From positions 1-64,000 of the forward strand of contig CAKKTI010000060.1 of NCBI GenBank assembly GCA_920105805.1: a stretch of 64,000 nt of DNA. Direction: 5' to 3'. The notes under the pieces were generated by a model. It made no database searches. It was given only the letters and a program-made list of their open reading frames with translations, and was not told where the DNA came from. Source of the DNA: Condylostoma magnum. Lineage: Eukaryota > Ciliophora > Heterotrichea > Heterotrichida > Condylostomatidae. A program made the translations under genes and the position numbers. Numbering within the stretch: position 1 is the stretch's first letter; the number at the start of each line of letters is the position of its first letter. Below are positions 13,260 through 26,013 of the stretch, piece by piece.

Positions 13260-15141
13260 CTCTTCTTCCTCTTCTTCTTCCTCTTCTTCCTCTTCTTCTT
13301 CCTCTTCTTCCTCTTCTTCCTCTTCTTCTTCCTCTTCTTCCTCTTCTTCTTCCTCTTCTTCTTCCTCTACTTCTTCCTCTTCCTCCTCCTCTTCCTCCTC
13401 TTCCTCTTCATCATATTCTTCTTCCTCTTCATCATATTCTTCTTCCTTATCATCATATTCTTCCTCTTCATCATATTCTTCTTCCTTATCATATTTATTC
13501 TTATTATGCTCTGTTAATCTTTATTTCTTCTTCCTATGTTAGCATTTACGTTTTCTGATCTTTTCTTTAAGCTTTTTCTAATTTGATCCTCTAGCATCAA
13601 TATCATCTTCTACTTAGTCATCATAGAATTAATCTGTTTTCTATCCAAAAGATATCAATTTGTCATTTGAATCCTCATTTAATTTTTATTCAATGTTCTC
13701 AATTGGAAATTTACCAGTTTCTGTAAAATTATTTGTCTCAGTATCAGCTTATTTTTCCTAATCCTTATATATATCCCTATTGAAATTATCAATAGAGGTA
13801 GCAACTTCCCGTTTACATAAATTCTAAGGATAATAATCAATATTTTAGCCTTTAATCAAATTTAATTACCTTTTCTCCTTCTTAATAGGTTCATTATGCA
13901 ATACAGCCCGTAACAAATTTTATTTCAATAAGACCTTTTAATGCTATTTTTACTTACTTTTAACTTTAGTTTCTTTTTCAATTTATTCAATATTATATTA
14001 TACCTCATATTTCATTACTAAAGTATTGTTCAATGTGTTTTATTCCTCCATTTTTACTATTTCAACTAAATTTTTGCTTGTTATTAGCCTTGGCAGTCAT
14101 GTATATAATACTTCCAATAAAGGCTTGCTCAAAGGTTCTATATGCAAGTTCAAATTCTGACAATGAGTTTTTCAGCGCTTCCAGATTTGATTACTCCTAA
14201 CGTTGCATACAGAATATTTGATAATATCCAGGTAATTCTAGTTTCTAATAATTCACTATTTCTTGATTTATATCATATTACTCTTATAGGGAATCTAAGT
14301 GCTATCTATACTTCTTGTCTTATTTTGCTAGAATTCCCTTTATATCCCTGCAATTTTCCATTACAGCATACTTATTCAAATCAAGAAAAGCTTAAAATGT
14401 TTTATTAGCTTACTGTATTAAGAACTCCGAGTATATTTTAGTAGTTAAGTCTGTTAGATTACACAAAGGCTCATGTTTAACTCTTGAAGCAAATCATAAA
14501 GTATCAAGTGATATTATTTCTTTATTTATCTTTGTTACATCTATCAATTCCATATTAAGGCACCTTCCTTATTACCTGTATCTATAGTTTTTCACTTCAA
14601 TAATCTAAAATTTAGCCAATAGTCCAGCAATCAATTTGACTAGTTTTCGTGTGAATTCATATTAACTTAAAAATTCATTAATTCTTGCCGAGTGTCTCTC
14701 ATTTCACTCTTAAATAACTTATAATTCCAAATCAGTTAAATCTTCAGTAGCTTATTAAAGCTGAAAAACATGATGTACTAACCCAATCGAATTAACTGTA
14801 ATTCTTTTGTCTTAAAATGATTCATGATAAGTTTTGCATAGCTCGAATAATTCATTCTCAAATATGCCTATTGGGAAATTTTTTAATTATTGAATTAAGT
14901 TTTTAAACTCTGATGCTAAGGCAGGCCCATCGTGTTTTGGTCTAAGTGCAAACTAAGTTTCGCCTACTATCTTTTCGTATAGAGTTTTATTTTTTTGGAT
15001 TACTGTATTTGTTCTATGTAGATCAGTATTTAAGTTTGATTCATAAACCTCATTGTTGTTGATATTAGCCATTTAGATATTTATGCTTTCTTTCTTGATT
15101 AAGTCTTCTTCTTCGCAATTGTAGCTTTCTTGTTATTCCAT
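12261..15141 (-). CDS. CAMSAP/Patronin-like protein with C-terminal CKK domain
   Basis: The C-terminus is a CKK domain, which binds microtubule minus ends: IPLIRNSISQVLLAGELNR, then EEIFQQIQNYQGFLVILFK, LWAIYIHNQEESVLTKIY and SDGIKAFYRYDSGAREFKQ; stop TAG 12263-12261. Before it come a coiled coil (RKQKLRLLQKKRRKREQELA) and a long poly-Glu/Asp tract. The N-terminal half (MEQQESYNCEEEDLIKKES, about 340 residues) is helical and shows no obvious calponin-homology domain, unlike animal CAMSAPs. The reading frame changes once at about 14040-14115. A short GT..AG intron (40 or 46 nt fit the phase) would explain it, but I cannot choose one. The total is about 945 residues. The CKK call is strong and the exon model at the junction is weak. 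Confidence 0.85.
13040..13492. repeat. GAA/GAG (CTTCTC) low-complexity tract encoding poly-Glu
   Basis: The plus strand is almost pure CTT/CTC repeats (unit about CTCTTCTTC), densest at 13226-13404. On the minus strand, in frame with the CKK protein, it encodes Glu runs broken by Asp, Tyr, Gly and Asn. The repeat also yields a 174-residue Phe/Leu-rich plus-strand frame that is only its antisense shadow. Such tracts change length by slippage. Confidence 0.95.
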
Positions 15142-15520
15142 AAATATTTATTATTTGTAAAATGTTTGTTCATTTAAAGCTTACAACTTATATATATAAA
15201 ATTGTAGTTACTTTATAGAATAATACAAATTGATTGTAGTATAAATAAGCCAGTAAAACCCCTTGAAAACTGAAATATAGTTGAATAATAATAGTTTAAT
15301 ATTGAAAGGACTATAAACTATAAGTATATTAAAGGATTAATTGACTGGTTTTTAGTATAACTTGTAAAATCCTCCTAATTATATATATAGCTTCTGAACT
15401 ACTGTTTATAAGACTTACACATGATTCACTCTAAAGAATAAGATTTAAATTTAAAATACTATACAGCTTAAAACTATTTACCAATAAAATATAATACAAT
15501 AATTATTTCCATATAATAAC
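15142..15520. other. Intergenic, AT-rich
   Basis: It separates the stop of the Cys-rich membrane gene (15521) from the start of the CKK gene (15141), both on the minus strand. It must hold the CKK gene promoter. TATA-like runs (tatatatataaa near 15190) are present but not distinctive. No gene seen. Confidence 0.6.
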
Positions 15521-18500
15521 TCAATTCATCAAACTTTTTAACTAACTACTAAATCTTTCTTTAATTCTTCTCAGAACTCTGCCTACAAGCTTTAGTATAC
15601 AAAGCAACCCAAAAATAAAATTACAAACAATTGGTGCTGAAAGAGAAGCAATTATGATATAGCTGATATAACTTTCGTCAGATTCCATCAGATCACAGAT
15701 ATACAAACTAAAATAGTAAAAAAGTAGTAGTCCTTATATTATCTTTTGTTATACATTTTAGTCTGTTTACTGAAAAGCGTTTGAATCCAAGGCTTGTTTT
15801 AAAAGCTAATTATAAGTTACAAAGATTTACATAAACCCGCAAATGAGTAAATTCATATTCGATTTCTAATTGATTAACGGTAATACTGCAAATACAGTTC
15901 TTTATGAGGTAAACATAAAATAGAATTTCATTCCTTATTGATAACTTGAATAATCATTAAGAAAAGCTTATAAATATTCCGTTTGTTTGTTTAACTTGAC
16001 TGTAATATAGAATATCTGGAGTAATAAGCAAACCTGACTAAAAATTACTGCAATGATAATAGAAACTATGATTGATATTAGAGTGAATGTGTTGTCTATA
16101 TAAAAGTATCTTATGGAAATTATAGAGTTAACACATAAATCTAAATAAATTCCAAATCAATATTAAGCAAGTACTTAAGCATTTTAATTATGAATCCTCA
16201 TAAATACCTTTTAAAATGCATCATAAGAACACCTTGCTAGAAACAGTGTACATACATTAAGTCCTATAATCGATCCTATACAAGTAATTAGCGATCCTGT
16301 GTTTGAGAAAAACACTATGCCATCTAATTACTAATCCAGTCCACCTCCAAATTCGCCAAGATTTGAGTGATTATACTCAAACTAATCAAGATAATCTGGA
16401 AATATAATTCATGAATCAAGCTATGCTAAAACCTCCTTTACTTTATTTGGAATTTCAGGGTAAATAAAGGGAGTATAAACTATTATTTGTATTGTACTAA
16501 TAAATATGAGTAGTTAAGAGTACTAACCATTTATAACACTCAAGACTGTTTAAACAATAAGACCTATGAATATTATCTGTGATATACTTGGAGGAACAGA
16601 TAGCTTTCCATCTTCTTGATCTTTATTTTATGCTTTCTATTCAATTATAAGATTTTGTTATTTAGTTACATTTATGAGATTTTCTGACACAAATTTCAAT
16701 ATAATCTAGCCTTCTTTGATATCCTAAACTATAAGCTGATAAACACTTTTTAAACTAATTTCTTTTAAATCATATTTTAGATTGACATCATTTTATAATA
16801 GCTAAATATCACTAGGACTTAAATTTTCTATTAGACTTGGCTTAAACTCAATTGTTATAGTATTTGATTGGATTGATACTATAGTTTTTGTTTCATACTC
16901 TATACATTTATTATCAAGTATACAATATTAGCATTCAACCCAATTTAAACATTATTCACAGCTCTTATGGCACTTTATGCAAATATCATCTTAAGTTAAT
17001 AAGTTTTCACTTTCAGAGCACGTGCATTGCCCATTCTGATCTACCTAAAAGTTATTAAAGCAAGATACACAATTGTTTTCTCTAGTTGAGCAAGTTTTAC
17101 ACTATTCGCTGCATTTTAAACACTAATCTTAATGTAAATAAAACCCCTCAATGCATTAGCAATTGTTATCTAATTGAGCATTATTTATACATTTCTAGCA
17201 GCCTTAGCTATTGCATTCCTTGCAGTTATCAAATAAATTAGAGCAATCAATACACTAGTAGTCTTTAAATAATTAGTTTTAGGAGCACGGGTAATCTATA
17301 CAAAATCCAAATTAATCCTAGCATTTGCCCTATTATGCAATTCCACAACTAACTTCGCATTTAATACATTATTCATCCTCCATATAAAACCCTGCTTTGC
17401 ACATACATTAATTATTTATAAGCTCAAAGCCTTCACTACACCTAATGCACTTCGAGTGAGTGCAATGCTAGCAATTAGAAGGACAAGCATAGCAATCATT
17501 TATATAATAATACTCTCCTAATGGGCATTCGAATAAAATGCAGTCCCTATTGCTATTCATACATACAGGAAGCATTTCATAGTTCTAATCACATCAAGCT
17601 GGGCATAATTCACAGTTATTATCATTACATTCAATACAACCAGTTTGATTGCAGACTTTACAGTTTCAAGGACACTTTTAACACATATGATCTTATAAAT
17701 AGTAACCACTGTCGCATTCATCACATAATAAAGGTGCTTAGCATTAGATGCAACCTTTGCTGCATAAATTCTCTCTTTATTTTGCGTAAAGATCCTCTAA
17801 AAGCTACTCAGGATTCTATGGCATATTATCAATAAGGATTAAACCAGCATTCGTAAGTTGGCCTAGAAATTTCATATCAGGATGTCCTGCTGATAGTCTC
17901 ATATTAGAAAATTCTTTGGTTAAGTCAAAATAATCATAAGGATCAAAAGTTTAATCATCTTCTAAAAAGCAGGATTTATTATCTGGGATCAATCCCTCAA
18001 ATTGAATAACGCATTAAAATGGTTAATAAGCTATAATTACAGCATAGAAGAATCAACTTGAAGACCATTACACAGTATCAAATGGCTCATATGCTGAATC
18101 CTTTATTTTCTAATCGTAATTAAGAGGCAGATAATTAAAATTAATAATATTACCGTTTTACAGATATATAAATGGTACTCTACATGATAAACCATCTAAT
18201 TCGCCTTCACAATTATCATTTGTTATATGAAAAAGTACTTAGAACTACCTATCATGTTCATTAGTCTTAAATCACCCATAGAAAACGTAAATTTGGTCAA
18301 ACTTCTTATCAGCAAATATTGGATCATTCCCATCGTATATTATAGGACTATCGTAAGTATCAAACTCATGTATTCTCCAGTTTGGATAAAGTTAGACTAC
18401 ATCGTAGCATATATTAGGGGTATAGCAATCTTGGCAATTTAAACAAGCTTTTATTAACTATTCATTAACTTAACCTGTGCTAAGATGTGGATTAAATAAT

Positions 18501-19013
18501 TGCAAGTGGTTATACTTTACACCGAATGCTTTATCTTATAAAGGCTCTAATCCTATTATTACTTTGGTTGGTATCCTAAAAGTAGAATTTTCTAAACTAA
18601 TTGACTAGACCTCATTTAAAGCCTTTAATGGAATAACTTTTACTTCAATTGTATCACTGAATATTGATAGAACTACAAATCTTCATTCGTTGTATAATAA
18701 ATTTGACAATTAAATTGAACCTCTTTAGTTGCCTTTGAGTGTTAGATTATTTTAAGAGTCGATTTCCACTTGAAGTTTTTCACTATTTTAAGACTCAAGC
18801 TCTATTATACTGTAAGATTGCTCACATCTTCCTACTATACTGTACCAAAATGGCTGATGTTTCCTAACTTTACTAATACGAGAGATAATCCTGTACAGTG
18901 AATTCCTAGATTTTTGTTAAACCATAGTTTTGCTTGTACTGAAGAATCTAGTTTTGACTTGTAATCTCTATAGCGCTAAGAGTCGGTAGAAGGATCGTCA
19001 TGATGAAGTACAT
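15521..19013 (-). CDS. Cys-rich multi-pass surface protein (ciliate GFR-like family), copy 1
   Basis: A 1,158-residue protein from ATG 19013 to TGA 15523-15521, with one 16-nt intron. The start gives a signal peptide, MYFIMTILLPTLSAIEITS. A LamG/concanavalin-like beta domain follows (about 55-165, HQPFWYSIVGRCEQSYS). Then come Cys-rich furin/GFR-like repeats (about 400-720), for example CMNSNRDCILFECPLGEYYY, CYACPSNCQHC and CIKCHKSCEQCLNWVECQYC. From about residue 800 several membrane segments follow (SISQIIFIGLIVQTVLSVI, NTFTLISIIVSIIIAVIF), with a short basic tail. This order is common to large ciliate surface-protein families of unknown function. It lies 383 bp downstream of a longer paralogue on the same strand. 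Confidence 0.82.
18864..18879 (-). other. 16-nt GT-AG intron
   Basis: On the minus strand it reads gtattagtaaagttag. Removing it joins the signal-peptide exon (frame of 19011) to the LamG-like exon in the correct phase, giving VQDYLSKHQPFWYSIVGR. The size matches the 15-16 nt introns known from Stentor and Blepharisma. Confidence 0.8.
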
Positions 19014-19396
19014 TTTTTAATTATAATGACTATGTATTTTGTGCTAGTTATTTGATTTAAGCAATATAGTTTAAGAACTTTGCATCTATTACATAGAATA
19101 TACAATTATTAAGCTAAAGCATAAGCTTTATCTGCTTTTCTCATTTTATACCAAACTTTAAATGATTCACTATAATATGAAAATGTTTAACTTTGAACTA
19201 TAAAAATTCATTTTATGGCTCCAATCGACAAACAATTTATATAATGTTTAGCTTAACATTATATAAGAAGATTAAAGCGGGCCGATAGAAGGAGAAGCTG
19301 CTCCATTTTAATTCTCTGGAAAACAGTGACACTATGTTATATAATATTTAAGAATTACTAAAACGGTTGAATTCTATTTAAAATAATCTAATCTAA
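19014..19396. other. Intergenic with a 12-bp perfect inverted repeat and a GC-rich patch
   Basis: Between the two Cys-rich paralogues. Positions 19237-19248 (ttatataatgtt) and 19255-19266 (aacattatataa) form a perfect 12-bp inverted repeat with a 6-nt loop. A GC-rich patch follows (agcgggccgatagaaggaga, from 19276), unlike the AT-rich surroundings. It may be an RNA hairpin or a regulatory site for the downstream paralogue. No protein gene is apparent. Confidence 0.5.
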
Positions 19397-22300
19397 CTAT
19401 TCTTCGGGTATATCAGTAGAAGTATCTTGCTTCTTTTTGCACTTCTTAACTAGCTTGGTAACTGACATGATATTTTGGTATAAAATCCCTGGTAAAAATG
19501 ACATTGAGAATAAACAAATCTGAAAATAGCTTAAATAGTATGATAAATTCGAAATATCAAGTTTAGTTTCATAAATCATCAAGGATAAAACTGAAATTAG
19601 GAAAAAGCTTTCTTAAACTATCAGTAGAATCCGTTAAATTCTAGATAATTTGTAAGGCTGTAATATGATTAAAATAATTCAGTACTGCTTATAAATTACA
19701 ATAAATAACCAAAAGCTTAAACTAGTTGCTTATAATTCAGATAAAAATACTAAAATAATCTGAATTATAATTTTTATAAGATAGATAAAAATCTAAAAGC
19801 ATCTTTATGTTCACTTATCAGTTTTCATTTAATAATAAAACTATCCAAACTTACTTTTATAATCTGAATTATTATAATCATTACTTCTAATACACTTTAG
19901 TCAATAACATACTATGAATATTGTTACATAAATAATAGTAACTATTCAAAATATTATAGATGTAATATTATACTACTAAAAGTGCTCTATATTTTTAGTA
20001 AACATAAACAGAGAGAATATAAGACTCATTATAGAGCCATTAAACATACCTATTTAAATAGAGTATTCATATGAATGCAAAACCTTTTGAATTCAATTAG
20101 CATTCAAGCATTTTCCTAATATTATAAAACTAAAATAGCTTAAATAGCATATGACTAATGCAATTATCATTTATCCAGCATTTATTAAAAAATCTGTAGG
20201 ATATTCTTACTCTTTAAACTTATTTTCTTAGTACTATTCCCCTTGAAAATCAATGACATACATTTCAAATAGATTTGGTATAAAATCAGCATTTGCAAAA
20301 TCTAAGGCTTTAAAATATCCCAATAAAGGTTAAGGCAATTTTAGGTTCAAAAACTACAGGAAATTTATAATTTACATCATTTCTACTGAAGAAATAAGAG
20401 AGTTGTAGTCAATATTCAAGTTACTTAAAAATGAGATAACCATAAAACAAGATGACCCTATTATCGTATTCTATCCAATTTATTCAATAACTGATTATAA
20501 ATCATTATTAAATATACAATCATCTTCAATTTAAGCTTAAAGTTTAGATTACAATAATTGTCCTCCCTTTGTATCTCAAATCTACTCATAATTTATAATA
20601 TTAATTTCTACAAGATCTCCCTAATATACACTATTATTTGGTGATATAATTAAATCAATAATTTTAAACGTGTCTTTATTATAATTATACTCATATTTAA
20701 AATCAGTATTTAACCACACTTCTAAGTTCACATCAAACTCACTCTAAGCATAGCTACTAAATTGTATTTGCAAATGGTATTGCAGATAATCAAGTTTTAT
20801 ATAAGCAAGAACAGCTTCCAAGGGCTTTAGAATACACTCATTTTCTATACAAATAAACCCATTTTCAATCTCGCAATTACTGCTGCACCCATCTCCATTT
20901 ATATTATTTCCATCATCACATCTGCTGTCATCATAATTTATACCATCTCCACAATACTCTAAGCAGCTCAATTTAATTCTTTCAATCTAATTTTATTGTT
21001 TTATCTCATTTTATCCCCCAAATCCTTTAATTTCTTTACAATATTAGCACTTTTATTGTATTATTATCTAGCCTTCTTCACAGAGTAGCTAATTTGTATT
21101 GCATGATTAATTCTCTTCTGTACATTTAACACAGTTTTGATTATGGTCTATATAATGAGAGCTCTGACAAATACATTTTCCATTATAATCAGTAGTAAAA
21201 CCATTATTACATTAAATACAGTTTGAATCCTGAGCTACTTTGCATAATAAGTCTATTTGAATCGGACTAGGTATGTAGTTCTGTTGTAAATCCTCACTGT
21301 AATTGATAATTTTAGTGAAATCCTTTTCTTCTAAAGCTAAGCTAAATGATTATACTTCACTATTATAATCTAATTCTAGCATTATTTTATATAAATTATC
21401 TTTTTATTACTAGAAATAATAGCTAAAACTTATACTAGTACTCAGTTTTACACTATATATACTTTCTAGATCATCTTATACCACCAAAGGATCACTGAAT
21501 ACGAGTTCTATTTCAACTTTATCGGAGAATCCTTTAAACTCAATAGCAGAGTGTTGAATTAATCTATAGCATTAGCATTTACCTATTCCTCCCCATGCGC
21601 ATTTGTAGTCATCTTAAGCTTGGCATTAATCATTGCATCCTTCCTGCATATCACACTATTCCTCCCCTCAAATGCATACTTAGTCTCCGCATATTGATTA
21701 ACAATTATTCTAGACAAGTTAGTACAGCTCTTCATCAATTTCATTTAAGCTAATTAAGAAATGACTAGAGAATCCTTCAAACTATTCACATTTAAAGCAG
21801 CTGTTCTAGTATAAAAAGGCATTACTATCACATTATTAGCAAATAAACTGATTTTTTTCGCTCTTTCAAGCAATGCAGTCGAAATTACAGTTATTATATT
21901 CATTTAACCTTTTATAACTTCCATTAATATAGCATTGACATTATCCATCTACATAAGAGTAGGGATCTATACATTAATCGCATTGATTTGTAGTAAAATC
22001 CCTGCATTTTTAACATCCCTTTACCTAGCATACATTGCATGAACTACCATCTTAGCATGAGAAGCAATTTTCTAAGCATTATTAGCATTAAGTTCCATCA
22101 TGTCATTCGTATATTCCACAAACTGGTAACTCTAACTAAGCATGCTCACATCTTTGTTGGTTTAATTCGCATATATTAACAGCCTCTTCAATAATATATT
22201 TTACCTTTAAGTTAAATGTCATTTTATAATTAAAGAAGTAAAGAAATCCTTTAAATCCTTCAGTACCTAAAAAGTTCATTCCAATTTTATGTAAAGCATT

Positions 22301-25021
22301 AGTTTTATAAATAAAGTACCCATCCATACTAGCTACTCTTATTGCATTTACTTAATTAACAGTCACCTTAAAGCCTATTTCTCAAATCATTTATAGAGTT
22401 AAATAAAATCATTATTCTGGCTAAGCCTATGCAGTTAAATCAAACACTTCTACTATACTTGGCTCTGTTTGATCAAGCAATTCTACACGGAGTTCTAATT
22501 TTGCTGTTGCTACTAAAAAACTTAAATTAATATACTGAAAATCCTCATCCTGCTTAAAACTTACACTAATATCAATTAAAGTTCCAGATTATATAGGCCT
22601 AACTAAAAACGTTAAATCTCAATTTACGCCTAAATTAGGCGTTGTTTTACTTTCAAAATCTTCGAATACAGTAAGGTAGTTATTTCCTTCAAAATACAAT
22701 CCTTAGTCTTTTACAATAATTGGATCATTTGTATCATAATCCGGATAAAATTAGTCGGGGTTATTTCCCATTATGCATTAAGCTAAGTTTGAATCGGAAA
22801 ATGGATTATTGATTGTTGAATTAAAACTAAAACTTATTGAGACCTTATTAAGATCTATAGGACATGAGTCTTCAGTTGTGTTAGTTCCAGATGGACAGTA
22901 ATCTAAGCATAACTGATCATTTCCTTCATCAACATCCAATTTTAAACTGTTATTCAGATTACAAGGACTTTATGTTTTTAAAGCAGTATTAGCAGATACA
23001 TGTAGTTCTTCTAAAGTAGAATCAAACTCATATTAATTCACTATGATTACTTCATAAATAAATCCAATAAAAGTACTTGGCCCTAATAAATCAATGCCAA
23101 ATACGATTCTTTAATTAGAATTTTATTTTATTTCAGGGCTTCCATGAGTTTCAACTACATCATTTAATTAAAGTTCAACTTAGTTTTCCAGGTATTTATA
23201 GGTTATTGATAAACTATGCCAATAGTACTTTGGATTAGGGAAATTTTATCTAATGCTTCATCATTATTGAACATCATTCATATCTAATACTCTGAAGATA
23301 ACTTATATCCATTGTGGTATAGGATATACTACTTCAATTTCAAGTATTGACATACTTTCTGAAACAATTTGCATCAATTTACCAGCACTAACCGCTTTGA
23401 ATTAAATTGAAATTGAGAAATTGTCTTATAGCATTAATGTTTACCCATTTTTCCCCTTTAGTTCAAAATATTACTTTTAATCCATCAATCCTCCTAGATG
23501 CTGTCTTGGATATTACATTTTAGCGTCTAGTTTCATTTACTGCAAATATACCTAGCCACTTTAAGTATAAAATGTTTGATCATAACTATCAATACTAATC
23601 TAAATCTCCCCGGCTTCCCAATTGCATGACTTATTTGCTGAATGATACAGTTTACAAGCTTCTCTGCAATTATAAATAACTTCAGCTACTTGTTAAGCTT
23701 ATAATATGCAATCTTAGTAGTTCGGCAGTGCAGACTTAATCTCAGGATTTTTGTAGAAGCATTCGGTACTACAATCCTTGCATAGATAATTTATAGGAGA
23801 TATTCCTTAGTAATCTTAGCATATTTTGGGATCAAGTTCATTTTCCCAATACACAACATGTGGAAAGGTATCTTGGAGGCTTGGGACATTTAATCTTTAC
23901 TCAGTGTAGTGAAAATACATTCTAGTATTCCAATGATAAAGCCTTTGTTGTCCTTCGCTTCTTTAGTAATAAGTAACTTCAAACTCGTCTGAATCAAATA
24001 AAATCCCTGTATTGAGAGGCTTGTTTAGTCTGACACTTTCTTCATTGGATTGGTATACTAGTAAGTTTACCTATGAGCTATTCATTGAGATCTAGACATA
24101 TATTCACTTGAAAATATCAACTGCAAACTATTTTCCTTAAGTCTAGTTTTCATCAATGTACTCAATACCAATTTGTCCTAATTGGAATAGATAAGTAACA
24201 TTAAATTCAAACTACTACTGAATACTTAGTACTTTTTAATCCTATCTCTAACTGCTTTTAATCAATGTTTCATTTTCTTAGTTAAAAAGTAATCATGATG
24301 TAATCGTTCAATCACTCTCTTAGTAACTAGTTTTGCTTAAAATTTTACTAGAATATTAACCTTTATGCGTTAAATTTATAGATTTGTTTGGTTTTTTCAC
24401 ATATACTCCTAATAAGGCGGCAAAACTATCGTCATAAGGACCTATTTTACTTTGAGAGGCGTGAATAGATTAAAGTTATAAAAATGACAAATTTTCATTT
24501 AAATATATAACTAAATTCCCAATTCCTCCAAGGAAATTACCTTATCCGGCTAATATTGTTTCTTAATCTCATTCAAATCTTAAGTTGAAGTTATTTTTTG
24601 TAAAAAATTACTCTTATCCATTACTAGCGAAGTATAAACGTATGTTCTCCCCTTATTATAAGCTTAATCCAATAAAGCACCACTAATATCTATATTAGGC
24701 TATATCAGCAACTGTATTCCAGAGTAATTGGTCTGCTATGTTTGTCTATACTTGAAGATGACCATCTGCCTTAACACTTAGTCTGTTTTATATGTATTCT
24801 TAAAATCTTAATAGCCTCCCATCTGACTGCATGTAAGCTCAGAATGTTATAGAGAAATCATCAATTTCTTCAAAGGATTAGGCAAAACTTTATTCCATTA
24901 CAAAATAGTCATTTCGTAGAAATTCACACTCAGTAGACGAATCGCAGAATATGCCAACTTAATCTTCTGGTAGGAACCTAACTTAACTAGATTTGATGAG
25001 TTGTAGTAATACTATAAGCAT
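19397..25021 (-). CDS. Large Cys-rich multi-pass surface protein with DUF4215-like repeat, copy 2
   Basis: One uninterrupted minus-strand frame of 1,874 residues from ATG 25021 to TAG 19399-19397. I checked its phase near 20750, 21600, 22140, 23500 and 24000. It opens with a signal peptide (MLIVLLQLIKSSQVRF) and then LamG-like segments (DFSITFWAYMQSDGRLLRF). Long Cys-rich stretches follow (NCREACKLYHSANKSCNWEA, CDMQEGCNDQCQAQDDYKC). One of these is a DUF4215/Myxococcus-type repeat near 20890-20970 (CGDGINYDDSRCDDGNNING). The C-terminal part is hydrophobic and ends in a basic/acidic tail, KKCKKKQDTSTDIPEE. The layout is that of the 15.5-19.0 kb gene with more repeats, so the two are probably tandem duplicates. 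The ligand, if any, is unknown. Confidence 0.85.
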
Positions 25022-25113
25022 ATTTATTATATAAATTTTGACAATTTTTGCTTTGTAGAGAAAGATAATTTAGCCTGGGATTTAAAGCTGTAATAAATTT
25101 GAGAGATTATTGA

Positions 25114-26013
25114 ATGGAGTATATTCAAAATTGATTTAAAAGCTAAGCAATAAATTGAAGCCTTAGGCTGTTTGAGTTACTAGGAGAAATTTTAATATTA
25201 CATAAGATTAAAGTTTGAAAATATCTTTTAGAATATAAATAGATTGTTTTTATATCTAAACATAACATTAAGTAAATTGGAAAGTATTAAGAAATAATAA
25301 GAAGACTACAGTTTTATGCAAATACTGTTATATCCGAAGTAATAATAAAAATTTATAGCTTTGAGATACTAACAATCCAAGAAACAATAAAGTTATAGGA
25401 AATCATTATAAAGTTTAAGTTATTTGGAGGTCAGGAGATACTGTGATTTCAGCAGGGTTGGATGTTAAGATTTATTAATGGAATTTACCTAATCCATTAA
25501 TAGGTTCTCGTGATTGAGCAATGCTATGCCTTTGCATGTAAGAAAGTTTACTATTTTCAGGAAGTGATACAGACTTACTCTTTAATGGAATCTGAAAATA
25601 ATGAGGAATTAGAGTACATAATGATATGAAGTATTTAGATTAAAGAGAGATAAAGCAGTCCAAAAATGGCATTATTATATTGGTTTGCATGGGTAATAGT
25701 ATCTTTATATAGGTGGGAGTGATAAATTAGTTAGAATGTTAAATTTAAGAGATAAAAATAGATAAATAGGATAGCATGATGATAGAGTCTTTTGTGTAGG
25801 AAATTTAGTAGTTTCTAGTAACGGAGATAATAAACTGCGTATTTGTAATATGATTAAGAAGCAAGAGTACATTATGCATCAAGTAATTTAATATATTAGC
25901 TTGTGTTTGAAATTTAGACAATTATTATTAGTGTAGCAGAGAGTTCTAAAATAATCCAGTTGACTAGTTTAAAGTAATTATTTTTTTAGTTGATAGTTAA
26001 GGGTATAAAGTAA
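25114..26013 (+). CDS. WD40-repeat protein with three 17-nt introns
   Basis: After removal of introns 25170-25186, 25683-25699 and 25883-25899 the gene reads 282 residues and ends in TAA TAA (26011-26016). WD-type blades are visible: SNNKNLQLWDTNN, DTVISAGLDVKIYQWNL, LLFSGSDTDLLF, YLYIGGSDKLVRMLNLRD, NLVVSSNGDNKLRICN and TIIISVAESSKIIQLTSL. The length is enough for one propeller. The start at 25114 (MEYIQNWFKSQ) is the first ATG and is less certain than the rest. No further domain points to a specific complex. It is divergent from the large Cys-rich gene, with 92 bp between the two start codons. Confidence 0.72.
25170..25186 (+). other. 17-nt GT-AG intron, candidate
   Basis: It reads gtttgagttactaggag. 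Its removal moves the 5' frame into the WD40 frame. The least certain of the three introns, because the upstream exon has no recognisable motif. Confidence 0.5.
25683..25699 (+). other. 17-nt GT-AG intron
   Basis: It reads gtttgcatgggtaatag. Removal joins NGIIIL to YLYIGGSDKLVRML, completing a WD40 blade across a frame change. Confidence 0.75.
25883..25899 (+). other. 17-nt GT-AG intron
   Basis: It reads gtaatttaatatattag. Removal joins KKQEYIMHQ to LVFEIQTIIISVAES, restoring the last WD40 blade. Phase and length agree with the intron at 25683. Confidence 0.75.

Noticed and set aside
12993-13517. 174-residue Phe/Leu/Ile-rich plus-strand frame
   Set aside because: It is the antisense shadow of the GAA/GAG tract that encodes poly-Glu in the CKK gene; it has no membrane-protein periodicity.
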